Shown: positions 27,013-37,797 of the stretch, one piece after another
How positions within the stretch are numbered: the first letter of the stretch is position 1
Layout of the letters: each line of letters opens with the position of its first letter
From: Caldithrix sp.
GTDB taxonomy: Bacteria; Calditrichota; Calditrichia; Calditrichales; Calditrichaceae
Assembly: GCA_020720405.1 (NCBI GenBank)
Contig: DYOS01000005.1
Location: 1-57,015 of the forward strand
Length of the DNA: 57,015 nucleotides
Direction: 5' to 3'
Translations under genes and position numbers: made by a program
The notes under the pieces: model-generated
Told to the model about the DNA's origin: nothing
Seen by the model: the letters and a program-made list of their open reading frames with translations, nothing else
The model's database searches: none

Positions 27013-27555
27013 TTATTTACCAGCTGTTTTACCGGCTTTACGGCGGACATGCTCACCACTGTACCTAATACCTTTGCCTTTATACGGCTCAGGTTTTCTG
27101 AAACTCCTGATTTTTGCCGCAACCAGGCCGACCATTTCTTTATCAATTCCTTCGATAATTATTTCGGTCGGAGTTGGTGCGGTTATTTTCAGGGTCTGCG
27201 GAACCGAGACCAGAATCGGATGGCTATAGCCTATAGTCAGTTGAAGTTTTGTGCCTTTGACTTCGGCCTTGTAACCAACTCCAACGATTTCCAGTTTTTT
27301 CTGAAATCCGGTGGTCACACCAAGAACCATATTTTGAACCAGGGCTCTGGTCAATCCATGAAAGGCTCTGGATCGTTTTTCATCTGAATCGCGCTCAATG
27401 GTAATTTCATTATTCGTGATATTAATTTTTACCGGACCGGAAAATTTTTTATTTAATTCTCCTTTTGGACCTTTGACACTCAGAATTAAATCTTCACTGA
27501 GGCTGGCGCTAACATTTGCCGGTACGGCAATCGGCATTTTTCCTATACGAGACAC
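27013..27555 (-). CDS. rplF: 50S ribosomal protein L6
   Basis: Binds near the sarcin-ricin loop and the factor-binding site. The 180-residue protein has two L6 repeats and the C-terminal signature EPYKGKGIRYSGEHVRRKAG. The start is GTG at 27555 with GGAG nine bases upstream. No ATG is available near the conserved SRIGKMPI start. It lies 14 bases after rpsH. Confidence 0.96.
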   Translation of the reverse strand: MSRIGKMPIAVPANVSASLSEDLILSVKGPKGELNKKFSGPVKINITNNEITIERDSDEKRSRAFHGLTRALVQNMVLGVTTGFQKKLEIVGVGYKAEVKGTKLQLTIGYSHPILVSVPQTLKITAPTPTEIIIEGIDKEMVGLVAAKIRSFRKPEPYKGKGIRYSGEHVRRKAGKTAGK

Positions 27556-27569
27556 TGTTGCTTACTCCT

Positions 27570-27968
27570 TTACCAGATATAGCAGAGCACTTCACCACCA
27601 ACATTCTGCCTGGCAGCTTCACGGGCCGTAATTACGCCCTTTGGTGTAGTGAGGATTGCTATTCCCAAATGATTCATGACTCTTGGCAAATTATCTGCGC
27701 CAACATAAGCACGACGGCCGGGCGTACTGACCCGGATCAGCTTCTGAATAACTGAATTGCGATTTTCATCATATTTCAGCCACATTCTGATCAGCCCCTG
27801 TTTACCATCTTCGATCACGATATATTTACTGATAAAACCCTGTTCTATTAATATTCTGCTGAGTTTTCTTTTCAGATTTGAAGCGGGAATATCAACGTAT
27901 TTTTTTTGGGCCTGCAATCCATTCCGGATTCGCGTCAAATAATCTGCAATTGGATCAGTCATTGACAT
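27570..27968 (-). CDS. rpsH: 30S ribosomal protein S8
   Basis: Binds the central domain of 16S rRNA. In E. coli it also represses the spc operon by binding near rplE. The 132-residue protein has the STPGRRAYVGADNLP and GIAILTTPKGVITAREA motifs. ATG at 27968; a second ATG two codons on (27962) also gives the common MTDPIADYLTRIRN start. It is 25 bases after rpsN. Confidence 0.96.
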   Translation of the reverse strand: MSMTDPIADYLTRIRNGLQAQKKYVDIPASNLKRKLSRILIEQGFISKYIVIEDGKQGLIRMWLKYDENRNSVIQKLIRVSTPGRRAYVGADNLPRVMNHLGIAILTTPKGVITAREAARQNVGGEVLCYIW

Positions 27969-27993
27969 AATACTATAACTCCTAACTCTGTTT

Positions 27994-28179
27994 TTACCAG
28001 CTCGCTTTTACAATTCCCGGAATTTCACCCTGAAGGGATAATTGCCTGAAACAGAGCCGGCATAGTCCAAAATGCCGCATATAAGCTCGCGATCTGCCGC
28101 AACGACTACAACGGGTATATTCTCTGACTTTAAATTTTTGCTCTTTTTTTGATTTGTTAATCAAGCATTTCCTGGCCAA
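27994..28179 (-). CDS. rpsN: 30S ribosomal protein S14, zinc-binding short form
   Basis: A 61-residue S14 of the zinc (type Z) class with Cys24, Cys27, Cys40 and Cys43 in [20 protein letters not shown]. The zinc-free long form is about 100 residues. The start is TTG at 28179 with GAGGT five bases upstream. It lies 15 bases after rplE. Confidence 0.96.
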   Translation of the reverse strand: MARKCLINKSKKEQKFKVREYTRCSRCGRSRAYMRHFGLCRLCFRQLSLQGEIPGIVKASW

Positions 28180-28194
28180 GATGAACCTCTAATG

Positions 28195-28755
28195 TTAATT
28201 ATCTGCTTTTTTGAACGGAAAACCAAAGGCTTTCAGCAGTTCATATCCTTCTTCATCTGTTTTCGCGGTAGTCACTATCGTTATATCAAAACCGCGGATT
28301 TTATCAATTTTATCTACGTTGATCTCTGGGAAAATGATCTGCTCGCGAATACCCAGAGAATAATTTCCCCGGCCATCGAAGGACTTGTCATTATACCCGC
28401 GGAAATCGCGGACCCGCGGCACAGCCAAAGAAATGAAACGGTCCAGGAATTCAAACATTCGCTGCCGGCGCAGGGTAACGGTTGTACCGATTTTCATTCC
28501 CTGGCGAAGTTTAAAGTTTGAAATCGCTTTCCGGGCCTTGGTAACCACAGGCTTCTGTCCGCAAATTATAGCCATGTCACTGATGGCATTCTCCAGCTCT
28601 TTGGCATCCTGAATGGCTTTGCCAACACCGGCATTGAGGTTGATTTTTACCAGTTTTGGAACTTCATTAATATTTTTGTACTTGAATTTATCCATCATTA
28701 TCCGGATAATTTCATCTTTGTACTTCTTCTGTAGTCTTGGAGTATATTCCGCCAT
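28195..28755 (-). CDS. rplE: 50S ribosomal protein L5
   Basis: 5S rRNA-binding protein of the central protuberance that contacts P-site tRNA. The chosen product is 186 residues. The open frame extends 12 codons upstream, but the ATG at 28755 is preferred because AAGGGCG precedes it and families start MAEYTPRL here. Conserved segments are [12 protein letters not shown] and [12 protein letters not shown]. It lies 10 bases after rplX. Confidence 0.96.
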   Translation of the reverse strand: MAEYTPRLQKKYKDEIIRIMMDKFKYKNINEVPKLVKINLNAGVGKAIQDAKELENAISDMAIICGQKPVVTKARKAISNFKLRQGMKIGTTVTLRRQRMFEFLDRFISLAVPRVRDFRGYNDKSFDGRGNYSLGIREQIIFPEINVDKIDKIRGFDITIVTTAKTDEEGYELLKAFGFPFKKADN

Positions 28756-28765
28756 TTTTTCGCCC

Positions 28766-29101
28766 TTATGCATTATCCTGAATGATTTCACCCTGGCATT
28801 TTGGGTTTTTGCAGTATCTTACTTTTTTGCCATCTTCCAGGAATTTATAACCGACCTTGGTGGCCACATTAAATTTTGTGGAATAATATAGCACATTGGA
28901 GACGTGGATCGGCGCTTCCTGCTGCATAATTCCACCCTGTGGATTTTTCTGTGTTGGGCGGGCATGTTTTTTTATAATATTCACACCCTCCACCAGAACT
29001 TTATCCTTATCAGGATAAACCTTTAAGACCCGGCCTACTTTATTCTGGAATTTGTCTTTTCCCGATATGACTTTAACCATATCACCTTTACGAATTTTCA
29101 T
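28766..29101 (-). CDS. rplX: 50S ribosomal protein L24
   Basis: Assembly initiator of the large subunit, 111 residues. The KOW motif covers residues 5-32 ([13 protein letters not shown]), followed by [21 protein letters not shown] short C-terminal segment has two Cys (CKNPKC) not seen in all homologues and a single CxxxxC pair too small for a zinc site alone. ATG at 29101, 17 bases after rplN. Confidence 0.96.
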   Translation of the reverse strand: MKIRKGDMVKVISGKDKFQNKVGRVLKVYPDKDKVLVEGVNIIKKHARPTQKNPQGGIMQQEAPIHVSNVLYYSTKFNVATKVGYKFLEDGKKVRYCKNPKCQGEIIQDNA

Positions 29102-29118
29102 CGATTTTCCTCCGCCTG

Positions 29119-29487
29119 TTACAGCACTTCAGGCGCTAATGAAACAATTTTCATAAATTGCTTTTCACGCAATTCCCGGGCAACCGGACCAAATATACGG
29201 GTACCTCTTGGTTCACCCTGGTTATCAAGTAAAACGGCTGCATTTTCATCAAACCGAATATAGGTTCCATCAGGGCGGCGGACTTCTTTTTTGGTGCGGA
29301 CGATTACGGCCTTGGAAACTTCGCCTTTTTTAACCGCTCCGCCTGGTATTGCGCTTTTCACAGCAACCACAATTATATCGCCGACGGTACCATATCTTTT
29401 GCCTGACCCGCCAAGCACACGTATACAGGATACTTTCTGCGCTCCGGAATTATCGGCTACATTTAATCTTGTGTATTCTTGAATCAT
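29119..29487 (-). CDS. rplN: 50S ribosomal protein L14
   Basis: Inter-subunit bridge protein and docking site of the ribosome-silencing factor. The 122-residue protein starts [16 protein letters not shown] and contains [13 protein letters not shown] and [13 protein letters not shown]. Length, start and order are standard. It lies 22 bases after rpsQ. Confidence 0.97.
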   Translation of the reverse strand: MIQEYTRLNVADNSGAQKVSCIRVLGGSGKRYGTVGDIIVVAVKSAIPGGAVKKGEVSKAVIVRTKKEVRRPDGTYIRFDENAAVLLDNQGEPRGTRIFGPVARELREKQFMKIVSLAPEVL

Positions 29488-29509
29488 TGGCCTGTCCTTA
29501 GTGTACCGG

Positions 29510-29770
29510 TTATTTCACTTTTTCAACAATTTCCACCAGACGCCATCTTTTGTCTTTGCTTAGCGGCCGGGTTTCCATGATTTTTACAACATCACCCTCT
29601 CTGCACACATTTTCCTGATCATGTGCCTTCAGGTGGATTGTTCTCTTTACAAATTTTCCATAAACCGGATGGGGCAGCCGACGTTCTACAGCAACGGTAA
29701 TGGTTTTATTCATTTTATTACTGACTACTTTACCAATCCTGGTTTTACGTAAACCACGCTTAATATCCAT
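29510..29770 (-). CDS. rpsQ: 30S ribosomal protein S17
   Basis: An OB-fold primary rRNA-binding protein of 86 residues. It shows [19 protein letters not shown] and [18 protein letters not shown], which are the family signature. ATG at 29770, 12 bases after rpmC and 22 before rplN. Confidence 0.96.
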   Translation of the reverse strand: MDIKRGLRKTRIGKVVSNKMNKTITVAVERRLPHPVYGKFVKRTIHLKAHDQENVCREGDVVKIMETRPLSKDKRWRLVEIVEKVK

Positions 29771-29782
29771 GTCGTTTCTACC

Positions 29783-29995
29783 TTATTGTTTAACCTTGTG
29801 GATACCCAGTTCATGCTGGTGCATGTATGTTTTAATTCGGGCGATTTCCCGCCGCACCGTGCGCAGCCGCAAGGGATTGTTTAACTGATGGGTCGCCTTC
29901 TGCAGGAGCATATTCTCCATATCCTGCTGTACTTGAATCAGCCTGTCCTTCAATTCGTCTGAGGAAAGGGCTGAGTAATTTTCACGATTTTTCAT
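29783..29995 (-). CDS. rpmC: 50S ribosomal protein L29
   Basis: A 70-residue helical-hairpin protein at the tunnel exit, where trigger factor and SRP dock together with L23. The pattern [19 protein letters not shown] and the end [17 protein letters not shown] is typical. ATG at 29995, 12 bases after rplP. Confidence 0.95.
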   Translation of the reverse strand: MKNRENYSALSSDELKDRLIQVQQDMENMLLQKATHQLNNPLRLRTVRREIARIKTYMHQHELGIHKVKQ

Positions 29996-30007
29996 TTTGC
30001 CGTTACC

Positions 30008-30415
30008 TTATTCATTTGCAATAAATTTTGTTTTTATCGGCAATTTGTGTGCAGCCAGCCGCATGGCTTCTTTGGCCAGCTCAACATCCACACCTTCCAA
30101 CTCGAACATGATCCGCCCGGGCTTTACAACAGCTACCCAAAATTCCGGACTGCCTTTTCCTTTTCCCATACGTGTTTCAGCAGGTTTTTGAGTTACCGGC
30201 TTATCGGGGAAAATACGGATCCAGACTTTGCCGCCTCTTTTAACATGCCTGGTGATAGCAATACGACTTGCTTCGATTTGTCTGCTGCTTATCCATCCTG
30301 ATTCCATAGCTTTAAGACCATAAGTTCCAAAAGCGAGATAATTGCCTTTCTGGGCATTGCCTTTCATCCGGCCACGGTGAGTTTTTCTATATTTAACTCT
30401 CTTCGGCATTAACAT
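30008..30415 (-). CDS. rplP: 50S ribosomal protein L16
   Basis: Lies near the A site and helps tRNA positioning. The 135-residue protein starts [19 protein letters not shown] and includes [23 protein letters not shown] is eight bases before the first ATG. An ATG two codons later is possible. It lies 19 bases after rpsC. Confidence 0.97.
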   Translation of the reverse strand: MLMPKRVKYRKTHRGRMKGNAQKGNYLAFGTYGLKAMESGWISSRQIEASRIAITRHVKRGGKVWIRIFPDKPVTQKPAETRMGKGKGSPEFWVAVVKPGRIMFELEGVDVELAKEAMRLAAHKLPIKTKFIANE

Positions 30416-30434
30416 GATACTTACCCCTCAATTC

Positions 30435-31067
30435 CTATCTTTTACCAATCACTTCACCGTTGAAAATCCAGACCTTAACACCAATTGAGCCATAGGCAGT
30501 CTGAGCAGTGTAAACGGCATAGTCAATATCTGCCCGAAGGGTGTGAAGAGGAATTCTTCCAATTTTGTATTGTTCTGTCCGGGCCATTTCTGAACCACCC
30601 AGGCGGCCAGAGCACATGATTTTAATTCCTTCAGCACCAACCCGCATCGTAGTTTGCAACGCTTTTTTCATAGCCCGTCTGAAACTGACCTTACCTTGCA
30701 ATTGCTTACCAACGTTTTCGGCAACCAGGTAGGCATCCAATTCAGGCTTTTTTATTTCCGAAATATTGATTTGCACTTCTTTACTGGTCAGTTCTTTTAA
30801 TTCTTCACGGAGCTTATCGACTTCGGCCCCTTTTTTCCCGATGACGATACCGGGACGGGCGGTGTGAATATTTAAAGTTACTCTTTTTACCGTACGTTCA
30901 ATTTCAATTTTTGAAATGGAAGCTTTTTCCAGCCGGCTACGGACATATTTTCTTAAGCGCAAATCTTCTTCCAGAGTTTTAGCAAAATTGCGCTCATCGA
31001 ACCAACTGCTGTTCCAGTTTTTTATAATGCCTAACCTCAGACCAATCGGATGTGCTTTTTGTCCCAC
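30435..31067 (-). CDS. rpsC: 30S ribosomal protein S3
   Basis: Forms the mRNA entry channel with S4 and S5. The 210-residue protein has an N-terminal KH domain with the [14 protein letters not shown] loop, and a C-terminal domain with [18 protein letters not shown] and [13 protein letters not shown]. Its tail is short. The start is GTG at 31067, with GGAG six bases upstream. It lies 21 bases after rplV. Confidence 0.97.
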   Translation of the reverse strand: MGQKAHPIGLRLGIIKNWNSSWFDERNFAKTLEEDLRLRKYVRSRLEKASISKIEIERTVKRVTLNIHTARPGIVIGKKGAEVDKLREELKELTSKEVQINISEIKKPELDAYLVAENVGKQLQGKVSFRRAMKKALQTTMRVGAEGIKIMCSGRLGGSEMARTEQYKIGRIPLHTLRADIDYAVYTAQTAYGSIGVKVWIFNGEVIGKR

Positions 31068-31088
31068 ACCATTCTCCTTTTTAGAGAC

Positions 31089-31430
31089 TTATTTATGCTC
31101 AACGATAATTGTTAAATGGGAAGTACGTTTTCTGATTTTACCGGCCCGACCCATTGACATCGGCCGAAATCGCTTCAGAGTTGGACCTGAATTTACAAAG
31201 GCTGTTTTGACAAACGCCTGTTTCATTTCGACACGAATTTCGCTCTCCACATTTCCAAGATTGGCGAACGCTGAACGAATAGCCTTTGAAACCGGTTCAG
31301 CGGCATTTTTACGGGTGAAATGAAGAAGATTCAAAGCATCCTCAACACTTAGTCCCCGAACGATATTTATTACCCGTTGGATTTTTTGCGGAGACATTCT
31401 TATAAATTTTACGTGCGCTGCGGCTTCCAT
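31089..31430 (-). CDS. rplV: 50S ribosomal protein L22
   Basis: Its long beta-hairpin lines the exit tunnel. The product from the ATG at 31430 is 113 residues. An ATG five codons upstream has its purine site too close, while GGAG stands at good spacing before 31430. Conserved parts are RMSPQKIQRVINIVRG and GRAGKIRKRTSHLTI. No macrolide-resistance-type insertion or deletion is evident in the hairpin. It lies 15 bases after rpsS. Confidence 0.95.
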   Translation of the reverse strand: MEAAAHVKFIRMSPQKIQRVINIVRGLSVEDALNLLHFTRKNAAEPVSKAIRSAFANLGNVESEIRVEMKQAFVKTAFVNSGPTLKRFRPMSMGRAGKIRKRTSHLTIIVEHK

Positions 31431-31445
31431 TTTTTCTCCATTCAC

Positions 31446-31733
31446 CTATTTAATTCGGGCCGAACGTTCTGCCATTTTTCCACCATGACCACGGTAGGTG
31501 CGGGTCGGCGCGAATTCACCAAGCTTATGACCAACCATATTTTCACTTACATAAACTGGAATAAACTTAATCCCATTATGAACAGCGATGGTATGACCAA
31601 CAAATTCAGGCGGAATAGTACATCTCCTGGCCCAGGTTTTTACCACAACTTTTTTACCCTCATTATTCAGTTTGCCGATTACCTTATCCAGGTTTTCATC
31701 AATATAAGGGCCTTTTTTAACCGACCTTGCCAT
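31446..31733 (-). CDS. rpsS: 30S ribosomal protein S19
   Basis: Head protein that forms a complex with S13. The 95-residue protein starts [15 protein letters not shown] and ends with [16 protein letters not shown] followed by a short basic tail. Standard length. It lies 8 bases after rplB and 15 before rplV. Confidence 0.97.
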   Translation of the reverse strand: MARSVKKGPYIDENLDKVIGKLNNEGKKVVVKTWARRCTIPPEFVGHTIAVHNGIKFIPVYVSENMVGHKLGEFAPTRTYRGHGGKMAERSARIK

Positions 31734-31741
31734 ATTCTCTC

Positions 31742-32566
31742 CTACTTGCGACGCTTCAATATCATTGCGCTCGAAGCTTTTCTTTTCTTGCGCGTTTTCA
31801 AACCTTTACTCTTCTGCCCCCAAGGCGAGCACGGTTGACGACCGCCCGAAGTTTTACCTTCTCCACCACCCATCGGGTGATCAACCGGGTTCATGGCCAC
31901 ACCGCGGACATTTGGACGTTTACCCATCCATCTTGACCGACCGGCTTTACCGATGGAAATATTCATATGATCGATATTAGAGACCTGGCCGATGGTAGCA
32001 AAACAATGGGCCGGGATTTTGCGAACTTCACCAGAAGGCATTCTAATAAGCGCAAATTTCCCTTCTTTTGCCATCAACTGGGCAGCGGCTCCGGCACTTC
32101 TGGCCAACTGAGCGCCTTTTTTCTCTTTCATTTCGATGGCATGTATGGTGACCCCAACCGGAATGCGTTCCAGGGGAAGTGCATTGCCTGGTTTAATGGC
32201 CACATTTTGACCAGAAACGATTTCGTCACCAACCGATAACTGATCCGGTGCCAGAATGTAGCGTTTTTCCCCGTCTTTATAGTGCAAAAGAGCAATACGG
32301 GCCGTGCGGTTCGGATCATATTCAATCGAGGCAACCAATGCCGGTATATCAAATTTATCTCTTTTAAAGTCAATTATTCTGAATCTGCGTTTATGACCGC
32401 CGCCGCGATGCCATGAGGTGACCCGACCCAGGTTATTTCTGCCACCGGATTTTTTAAACGAGACCAGCAGACTTTTTTCAGGATAATCACGTGTGATCTG
32501 TGCAAAGTCGCTGACCGTTGTATAACGCAGGCTCGGTGTAATTGGCTTGAATACTTTAATTCCCAT
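31742..32566 (-). CDS. rplB: 50S ribosomal protein L2
   Basis: Core large-subunit protein close to the peptidyl-transferase centre. The 274-residue protein carries [20 protein letters not shown]-like sequence near 40-55 and the family signature [18 protein letters not shown] near the C-terminus, including the conserved His. ATG at 32566, 13 bases after rplW. Confidence 0.98.
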   Translation of the reverse strand: MGIKVFKPITPSLRYTTVSDFAQITRDYPEKSLLVSFKKSGGRNNLGRVTSWHRGGGHKRRFRIIDFKRDKFDIPALVASIEYDPNRTARIALLHYKDGEKRYILAPDQLSVGDEIVSGQNVAIKPGNALPLERIPVGVTIHAIEMKEKKGAQLARSAGAAAQLMAKEGKFALIRMPSGEVRKIPAHCFATIGQVSNIDHMNISIGKAGRSRWMGKRPNVRGVAMNPVDHPMGGGEGKTSGGRQPCSPWGQKSKGLKTRKKRKASSAMILKRRK

Positions 32567-32579
32567 GAAAAACTCCTAA

Positions 32580-32879
32580 TTAAGCATTACCGAATAAATC
32601 TAAGTGGTAATCTTTTTCCAGTGTGACAACTGCCTTCTTCCATCCTGGCCGGCGGCCATAAAAACGCCCTTTTTTGGTCATCTGCTGACGCATTTTACCA
32701 GGCATATTCATGGTGTGGACTGATTTTACCTTAACTTCGAAACGCTTTTCAATTTCACTTTTTATCTCAATTTTATTGACGTCATTTGCTACCTGGAAAA
32801 CATATTTATTCAGTTTTTCCTGCAAACCGGCAATTTTCTCTGTGTAGAGAGGCTTGACAATTATTTTTTTGACTTTCAT
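32580..32879 (-). CDS. rplW: 50S ribosomal protein L23
   Basis: Tunnel-exit protein that docks trigger factor and the signal recognition particle. The 99-residue sequence has IIVKPLYTEKI at the start, then YVFQVANDVNKIEIKSEIE, and the basic loop GRRPGWKKAVVTL. Its ATG shares one base with the rplD stop (TAATG), so translation is coupled. Confidence 0.96.
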   Translation of the reverse strand: MKVKKIIVKPLYTEKIAGLQEKLNKYVFQVANDVNKIEIKSEIEKRFEVKVKSVHTMNMPGKMRQQMTKKGRFYGRRPGWKKAVVTLEKDYHLDLFGNA

Positions 32880-33505
32880 TAGCCCAGCACCTCATTGACT
32901 TTCTGCAATGCACTTTGCTGCAGAATGATCGTATCTGCCTTCAGCACATCGAATGTTGAAAAATTCGGACCATGACAAACTGAAACATTCATCAGATTTG
33001 CAACAGATTTAACTATTGCCGGTGCCAAATCTGCCGTACAGATCAGAACTTTCTTTTCGCCAATATTAATGGCAGAAAGAAGCCGCACTATACTCTTTGT
33101 TGATGGTTTGTCAAAATTAAAATCTTCAGCAATAAATATTTTAGACTGCTGTGCTTTGTACGTCAAAGCCGATTTTCTGGCCAGTCTTTGAACTTTTTTA
33201 TTCACATCAACATGATAGGTATGAACTTTCGGTCCAAATACCCGACCCCCGCCAACATGATGCGGCGCTCTCGAACTACCCTGCCGGGCCCGGCCTGTGC
33301 CTTTTTGACGGAACGGTTTTTTACCGCCGCCGCTTACCTCAGTTCTACCCTTCGATTTGTGGGTACCCTGATGCCGGTTAGCCTGCACACGTCTGACATC
33401 AAGCCAGATGGCATGATCATTTGGCTCTATGGCAAATATGGATTCCATCAGTTCGGCTTCGCTGCCGGATGGGCTTCCTTCTTTTGTATAAACTGGCAAT
33501 TTCAT
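32879..33505 (-). CDS. rplD: 50S ribosomal protein L4
   Basis: Tunnel-constriction protein; in E. coli it is also the repressor of the S10 operon. The 208-residue protein has the basic loop KPFRQKGTGRARQGSSRAP near 66-84, and a Rossmann-like C-terminal half. No S10-type leader was recognised upstream of rpsJ, where only 15 bases separate it from tuf. ATG at 33505, 17 bases after rplC. Confidence 0.97.
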   Translation of the reverse strand: MKLPVYTKEGSPSGSEAELMESIFAIEPNDHAIWLDVRRVQANRHQGTHKSKGRTEVSGGGKKPFRQKGTGRARQGSSRAPHHVGGGRVFGPKVHTYHVDVNKKVQRLARKSALTYKAQQSKIFIAEDFNFDKPSTKSIVRLLSAINIGEKKVLICTADLAPAIVKSVANLMNVSVCHGPNFSTFDVLKADTIILQQSALQKVNEVLG

Positions 33506-33522
33506 CTTAATTCCCGGTCTTA

Positions 33523-34140
33523 TTAATTTTGTATTTCAAGTAACGATTGTTTTGCGCCGGGCAACGGACCTTTTAAGAAAAGTAAACCATTTTCCAGATC
33601 AACCCGCACGATCATGACCTTTTTAATTTTCTTCCGGTCATTACCCATCCGTCCGGCCATTTTCAAACCTTTATACACCCTGGATGGATAAGAACTCTGG
33701 CCGAGTGAGCCTGGTGCACGAAGCCGGTCCGATTGACCATGCGTGGAAGGTCCGCCACTGAAACCATGACGCTTTACACCACCCTGAAACCCCTTACCCT
33801 TGGACACACCTGAAACCGTAACCAGGGTTCCGACCTTGAAGATATCGACTGTCAGCTCATCACCGACGTTGGCGCTATCCTGTTCTTTAAATTCAAATTC
33901 CTTCAGAAATCTTTTCGGTGTAACACCACTTTTGGCGAAATGTCCTTTCACCGGCGCTTTGACATTCTTTGTTTTCAAATCATCATAAGCTATCTGAACA
34001 GCGGAATAGCCGTCATTTTCTTGTGTTTTGACCTGAATAACATAACAGGGACCTGCTTTTACCACAGTTACAGGAATGAGCAATCCCTGTTCAGTGAAAA
34101 TTTGGGTCATCCCGATTTTTTTACCTAATAAACCAGCCAT
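33523..34140 (-). CDS. rplC: 50S ribosomal protein L3
   Basis: Early assembly protein whose loop reaches the peptidyl-transferase centre. The product is 205 residues from the ATG at 34140, which has GGAG six bases upstream. The open frame extends 14 codons further but without a site. Signature KGKGFQGGVKRHGFSGGPST contains the Gln that is methylated in E. coli. It lies 25 bases after rpsJ. Confidence 0.97.
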   Translation of the reverse strand: MAGLLGKKIGMTQIFTEQGLLIPVTVVKAGPCYVIQVKTQENDGYSAVQIAYDDLKTKNVKAPVKGHFAKSGVTPKRFLKEFEFKEQDSANVGDELTVDIFKVGTLVTVSGVSKGKGFQGGVKRHGFSGGPSTHGQSDRLRAPGSLGQSSYPSRVYKGLKMAGRMGNDRKKIKKVMIVRVDLENGLLFLKGPLPGAKQSLLEIQN

Positions 34141-34165
34141 GCTTATCTCCAACCCACTAAAGGCA

Positions 34166-34474
34166 TCAGGTTTTGATTTCAATATCGACGCCGGCCGGAA
34201 GCTCGAGCTTCATCAGCGCATCAACCGTTTTACCGGTGGCGTTCAGGATATCAATTAATCGTTTATGAATTCTTGTTTCGAATTGCTCACGCGATTTTTT
34301 GTCGACATGCGGTGAGCGCAGTACAGTATATACCGAGCGATCCGTCGGCAAAGGAATCGGCCCGGACACATTTGCCCCGGTCGACCTGGCTGTCCTGATG
34401 ATTTTATCTGTCGATTTGTCGATCAGATTATGATCATAGGCTTTTAATCGGATTCTGATACTTTGGTTTGCCAC
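34166..34474 (-). CDS. rpsJ: 30S ribosomal protein S10
   Basis: Head protein that also joins the NusB antitermination complex. The 102-residue protein is [19 protein letters not shown] with the [20 protein letters not shown] loop. Two starts compete: TTG at 34477 and GTG at 34474. GTG is preferred since GGAG stands six bases before it and homologues begin MANQ. It begins 15 bases after tuf, so the str and S10 operons are joined without a visible promoter. Confidence 0.96.
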   Translation of the reverse strand: MANQSIRIRLKAYDHNLIDKSTDKIIRTARSTGANVSGPIPLPTDRSVYTVLRSPHVDKKSREQFETRIHKRLIDILNATGKTVDALMKLELPAGVDIEIKT

Positions 34475-34489
34475 CAATTACTCCATTCC

Positions 34490-35680
34490 TTATGCAATAA
34501 TTTCTGAAACGACGCCGGCGCCAACGGTACGACCGCCCTCACGGATCGCAAAGCGCAGCTCTTTCTCCATGGCGATCTCTTTTAGCAATTCAACTTCCAC
34601 GGTGATATTATCGCCCGGCATAACCATTTCGACGCCTTCCGGCAGCTTGACCGATCCGGTCACATCCGTTGTCCGGAAGTAGAACTGCGGACGATAACCA
34701 TCGAAGAACGGGGTATGACGGCCGCCTTCATTTTTGTCCAAAACGTACACTTCGCCCCTGAATTTGGTATGCGGGGTAATTGAACCCGGCTTGGCTGCAA
34801 CCATACCGCGCTCTAATTCTTCCTTATCCACACCGCGCATCAACAGACCAACGTTGTCGCCGGCTTCACCACGATCGAGCAGTTTACGAAACATTTCCAC
34901 ACCGGTAATAACGGTCTTACGCTTTACACCAAGACCAATCAGTTCAACCTCTTCGCCAACCTGTACCACACCGCGCTCGATACGGCCGGTACCTACGGTG
35001 CCGCGGCCGGTAATCGAAAATACGTCCTCAATCGGCATCAGGAAGGGCTTGTCAATTTCACGAACCGGAGTCGGGATAAAACTGTCGACCGCAGCCATTA
35101 ATTCAAAAATGCACTGCTGCGCAGATTCATCATCCGGGTGACCAAGCGCATTCAAAGCACTGCCCCGGATAATCGGTGTTTCATCGCCCGGAAATTCATA
35201 GCTGGTCAGCAATTCACGAAGTTCAAGCTCGACCAGCTCCAGCAATTCAGGATCATCAACCTGATCCACTTTATTTAAAAAGACAACCATCGATGGTACG
35301 TTTACCTGGCGGGCCAATAAAACGTGCTCACGGGTCTGCGGCATCGGACCGTCAGCAGCGCTGACAACCAGTATCGCACCGTCCATCTGGGCGGCACCGG
35401 TGATCATGTTCTTGACATAGTCGGCATGACCCGGACAGTCCACATGGGCATAGTGCCGGTTTTCAGTCTGGTATTCAACGTGGGCTGTGGCAATGGTAAT
35501 ACCGCGCTCACGCTCTTCCGGTGCATTGTCGATACTGTCAAAACTGCGAAATTCCGCTCCACCCTTTTTGGCCAACGCCTGGGTTATCGCTGCGGTCAAG
35601 GTCGTTTTGCCGTGATCCACGTGGCCAATCGTGCCGATGTTCACGTGAGGCTTTGTCCTCGAAAATTTTTCCTTAGCCAT
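34490..35680 (-). CDS. tuf: Elongation factor Tu, copy 1 (str-operon copy)
   Basis: GTPase that brings aminoacyl-tRNA to the ribosome. The 396-residue protein has the P-loop GHVDHGKT at 19-26, switch I near 59-63 (RGITI), DCPGH at 81-85 and NKVD at 136-139, then the two beta-barrel domains. It follows fusA by 15 bases. Its DNA is essentially identical to the copy at 49841-51031: the only change seen in the reading frame is the third base of the last sense codon (GCA here, GCC there). The identity reaches 9 bases upstream, through the GGAGGA site. Confidence 0.99.
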   Translation of the reverse strand: MAKEKFSRTKPHVNIGTIGHVDHGKTTLTAAITQALAKKGGAEFRSFDSIDNAPEERERGITIATAHVEYQTENRHYAHVDCPGHADYVKNMITGAAQMDGAILVVSAADGPMPQTREHVLLARQVNVPSMVVFLNKVDQVDDPELLELVELELRELLTSYEFPGDETPIIRGSALNALGHPDDESAQQCIFELMAAVDSFIPTPVREIDKPFLMPIEDVFSITGRGTVGTGRIERGVVQVGEEVELIGLGVKRKTVITGVEMFRKLLDRGEAGDNVGLLMRGVDKEELERGMVAAKPGSITPHTKFRGEVYVLDKNEGGRHTPFFDGYRPQFYFRTTDVTGSVKLPEGVEMVMPGDNITVEVELLKEIAMEKELRFAIREGGRTVGAGVVSEIIA

Positions 35681-35695
35681 TCTTCCTCCGGGATA

Positions 35696-37780
35696 TTATG
35701 CCGTACCTTTAACCGACAAAATTATTTCTTCTGCCAAACTTTTCGGTACATGACTATAATGGTCAAATTGCATTGTATAAATTGCCCGTCCCTGTGTGAT
35801 GGAGCGGAGCGTGGTCGCATAACCGAACATATCGTTCAGGGGTACTTCTGCACTTACGACCTGGGCGTCTTTTCTTGGTAAAATACCTGATATTTTGCCG
35901 CGCCTTGAATTTAAGTCACCGATTACGTCACCCAGATATTCATCCGGGACAACAACTTCTACAGAAGAAATCGGCTCGAGCAGAACGGCACCGGCTTTCC
36001 GGCAGGCTTCTTTTAACGCCATTGATCCGGCTATCTTAAAGGCCATTTCGTTTGAATCAACATCATGATAAGAACCATCAAACAAACGGACTTTGACATC
36101 TTCCATCGGGTAACCGGCTAACACACCATTTTTCAGCGCTTCGCCAATTCCTTCTTTGACCGGGTTGATATATTCTCTTGGCACCACACCGCCAATTATA
36201 CCATCAATAAATTCGTAACCTTTGCCCTGTTCATTGGGCTCGACTTCAATCCAGACATGGCCATACTGACCACGTCCGCCGGATTGACGAATAAATTTAC
36301 CTTCCGCTTCAACTTTTTTAGTGATGGTTTCCTTATAGGCAACCTGCGGCTTACCGACATTGGCGGCCACTTTGAATTCACGCATCAGGCGGTCAATAAT
36401 AATTTCCAGATGAAGTTCACCCATTCCACTGATAATGGTCTGTCCGGTTTCTTCATCGGTACGGACCCGGAATGTAGGATCCTCATCGCTCAGTTTCTCC
36501 AGAGAGATCGACAATTTATCCTGATCTGCCTTGGTTTTTGGCTCAACCGCAACAGAGATTACCGGTTCGGGGAAATGCATTTTCTCAAGAATGATATGAT
36601 TGCTCTCATCGCAGAGCGTATCACCGGTGCGGGTATTTTTTAAACCAACCATCGCTGCAATATCACCTGCAGAAATCAAATCGATGTCCTCACGGTGATT
36701 GGCATGCATCTGAAGCAGACGGCCAACCCGTTCCTTCTTCCCGCTTACAGAGTTAAATACATAACTGCCGCTTTTAATTTTGCCTGAATAAACCCGGATA
36801 AAAGTGAGGCGGCCAACATAAGGATCAACCATGATTTTAAAAGCCAGTGCAGCGAAAGGTTCATTATCTATGGGATTGCGGAAAATTTCGGTATCATTTT
36901 TCGGATATATACCTTTTACTGCGCCCTTATCCGTTGGTGATGGCAGATACTCAACAATGGCATCCATCAAACGCTGGACGCCTTTATTCTTGAAGGCTGA
37001 GCCACAAAAGACCGGTGTAAAACGACCGTCTAATACCGCGGCACGAACAGCATTTCTTACCTCATCCGGAGATATCGCTTCGCCTTCGAGATATTTCATC
37101 ATTAATTCTTCATCATAATCAGCCACGGATTCGAGAATTTCAGTCCGGTATTTCGTGGCCAGTTCTATCAAATCCTTGGGAATTTCACAGACTTCATATT
37201 CAGTACCGAGTGAGCTTTCATTATAAAGCACCGCTTCCATATTAACCAGGTCAATCAAACCGGTAAACATATCTCCGGCACCGATAGGAATTTGCAGGGC
37301 AACCGGAGTAGCGCCGAGACGGTTGCGCATCATTTGCAGAACATTATAGAAGTCCGCTCCGATACGATCCATTTTATTAACAAAGGCAAGACGGGGCACG
37401 CCGTATTTATCTGCCTGCCGCCATACCGTTTCAGACTGAGGCTCTACGCCGCCGACTGCACAAAACAATGCCACCGCTCCATCAAGAACACGCAGTGAGC
37501 GTTCCACTTCGACTGTAAAGTCAACGTGGCCAGGAGTATCGATAATATTGATCTTTGAATTACGCCATTCAATTGTCGTTGCCGCTGAAGTGATGGTTAT
37601 ACCGCGCTCTTTTTCCTGCTCCATCCAGTCCATAGTTGCCGCACCATCATGGACTTCACCCATACGATGGAGACGACCGGAGTAATAGAGTATGCGCTCT
37701 GTAGTAGTAGTCTTCCCGGCGTCAATGTGCGCCATGATGCCTATATTCCGCACCTGCGTTTTTTCAAACGACTTCGACAT
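35696..37780 (-). CDS. fusA: Elongation factor G
   Basis: Translocase GTPase, 694 residues. It shows AHIDAGKTT at 17-25, the switch region [19 protein letters not shown] and NKMD, then domains II to V with the tip loop sequence typical of domain IV ([11 protein letters not shown]). No internal stop or frameshift. ATG at 37780, 17 bases after rpsG and 15 before tuf, in the standard str order. Confidence 0.98.
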   Translation of the reverse strand: MSKSFEKTQVRNIGIMAHIDAGKTTTTERILYYSGRLHRMGEVHDGAATMDWMEQEKERGITITSAATTIEWRNSKINIIDTPGHVDFTVEVERSLRVLDGAVALFCAVGGVEPQSETVWRQADKYGVPRLAFVNKMDRIGADFYNVLQMMRNRLGATPVALQIPIGAGDMFTGLIDLVNMEAVLYNESSLGTEYEVCEIPKDLIELATKYRTEILESVADYDEELMMKYLEGEAISPDEVRNAVRAAVLDGRFTPVFCGSAFKNKGVQRLMDAIVEYLPSPTDKGAVKGIYPKNDTEIFRNPIDNEPFAALAFKIMVDPYVGRLTFIRVYSGKIKSGSYVFNSVSGKKERVGRLLQMHANHREDIDLISAGDIAAMVGLKNTRTGDTLCDESNHIILEKMHFPEPVISVAVEPKTKADQDKLSISLEKLSDEDPTFRVRTDEETGQTIISGMGELHLEIIIDRLMREFKVAANVGKPQVAYKETITKKVEAEGKFIRQSGGRGQYGHVWIEVEPNEQGKGYEFIDGIIGGVVPREYINPVKEGIGEALKNGVLAGYPMEDVKVRLFDGSYHDVDSNEMAFKIAGSMALKEACRKAGAVLLEPISSVEVVVPDEYLGDVIGDLNSRRGKISGILPRKDAQVVSAEVPLNDMFGYATTLRSITQGRAIYTMQFDHYSHVPKSLAEEIILSVKGTA

Positions 37781-37797
37781 GCAATAAATCCTTTATA

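Noticed and set aside
34734-35141. 135-codon frame antisense to tuf, found identically at 50085-50492
   Set aside because: Its duplication only reflects the identical tuf genes and is not evidence of selection on the antisense product.
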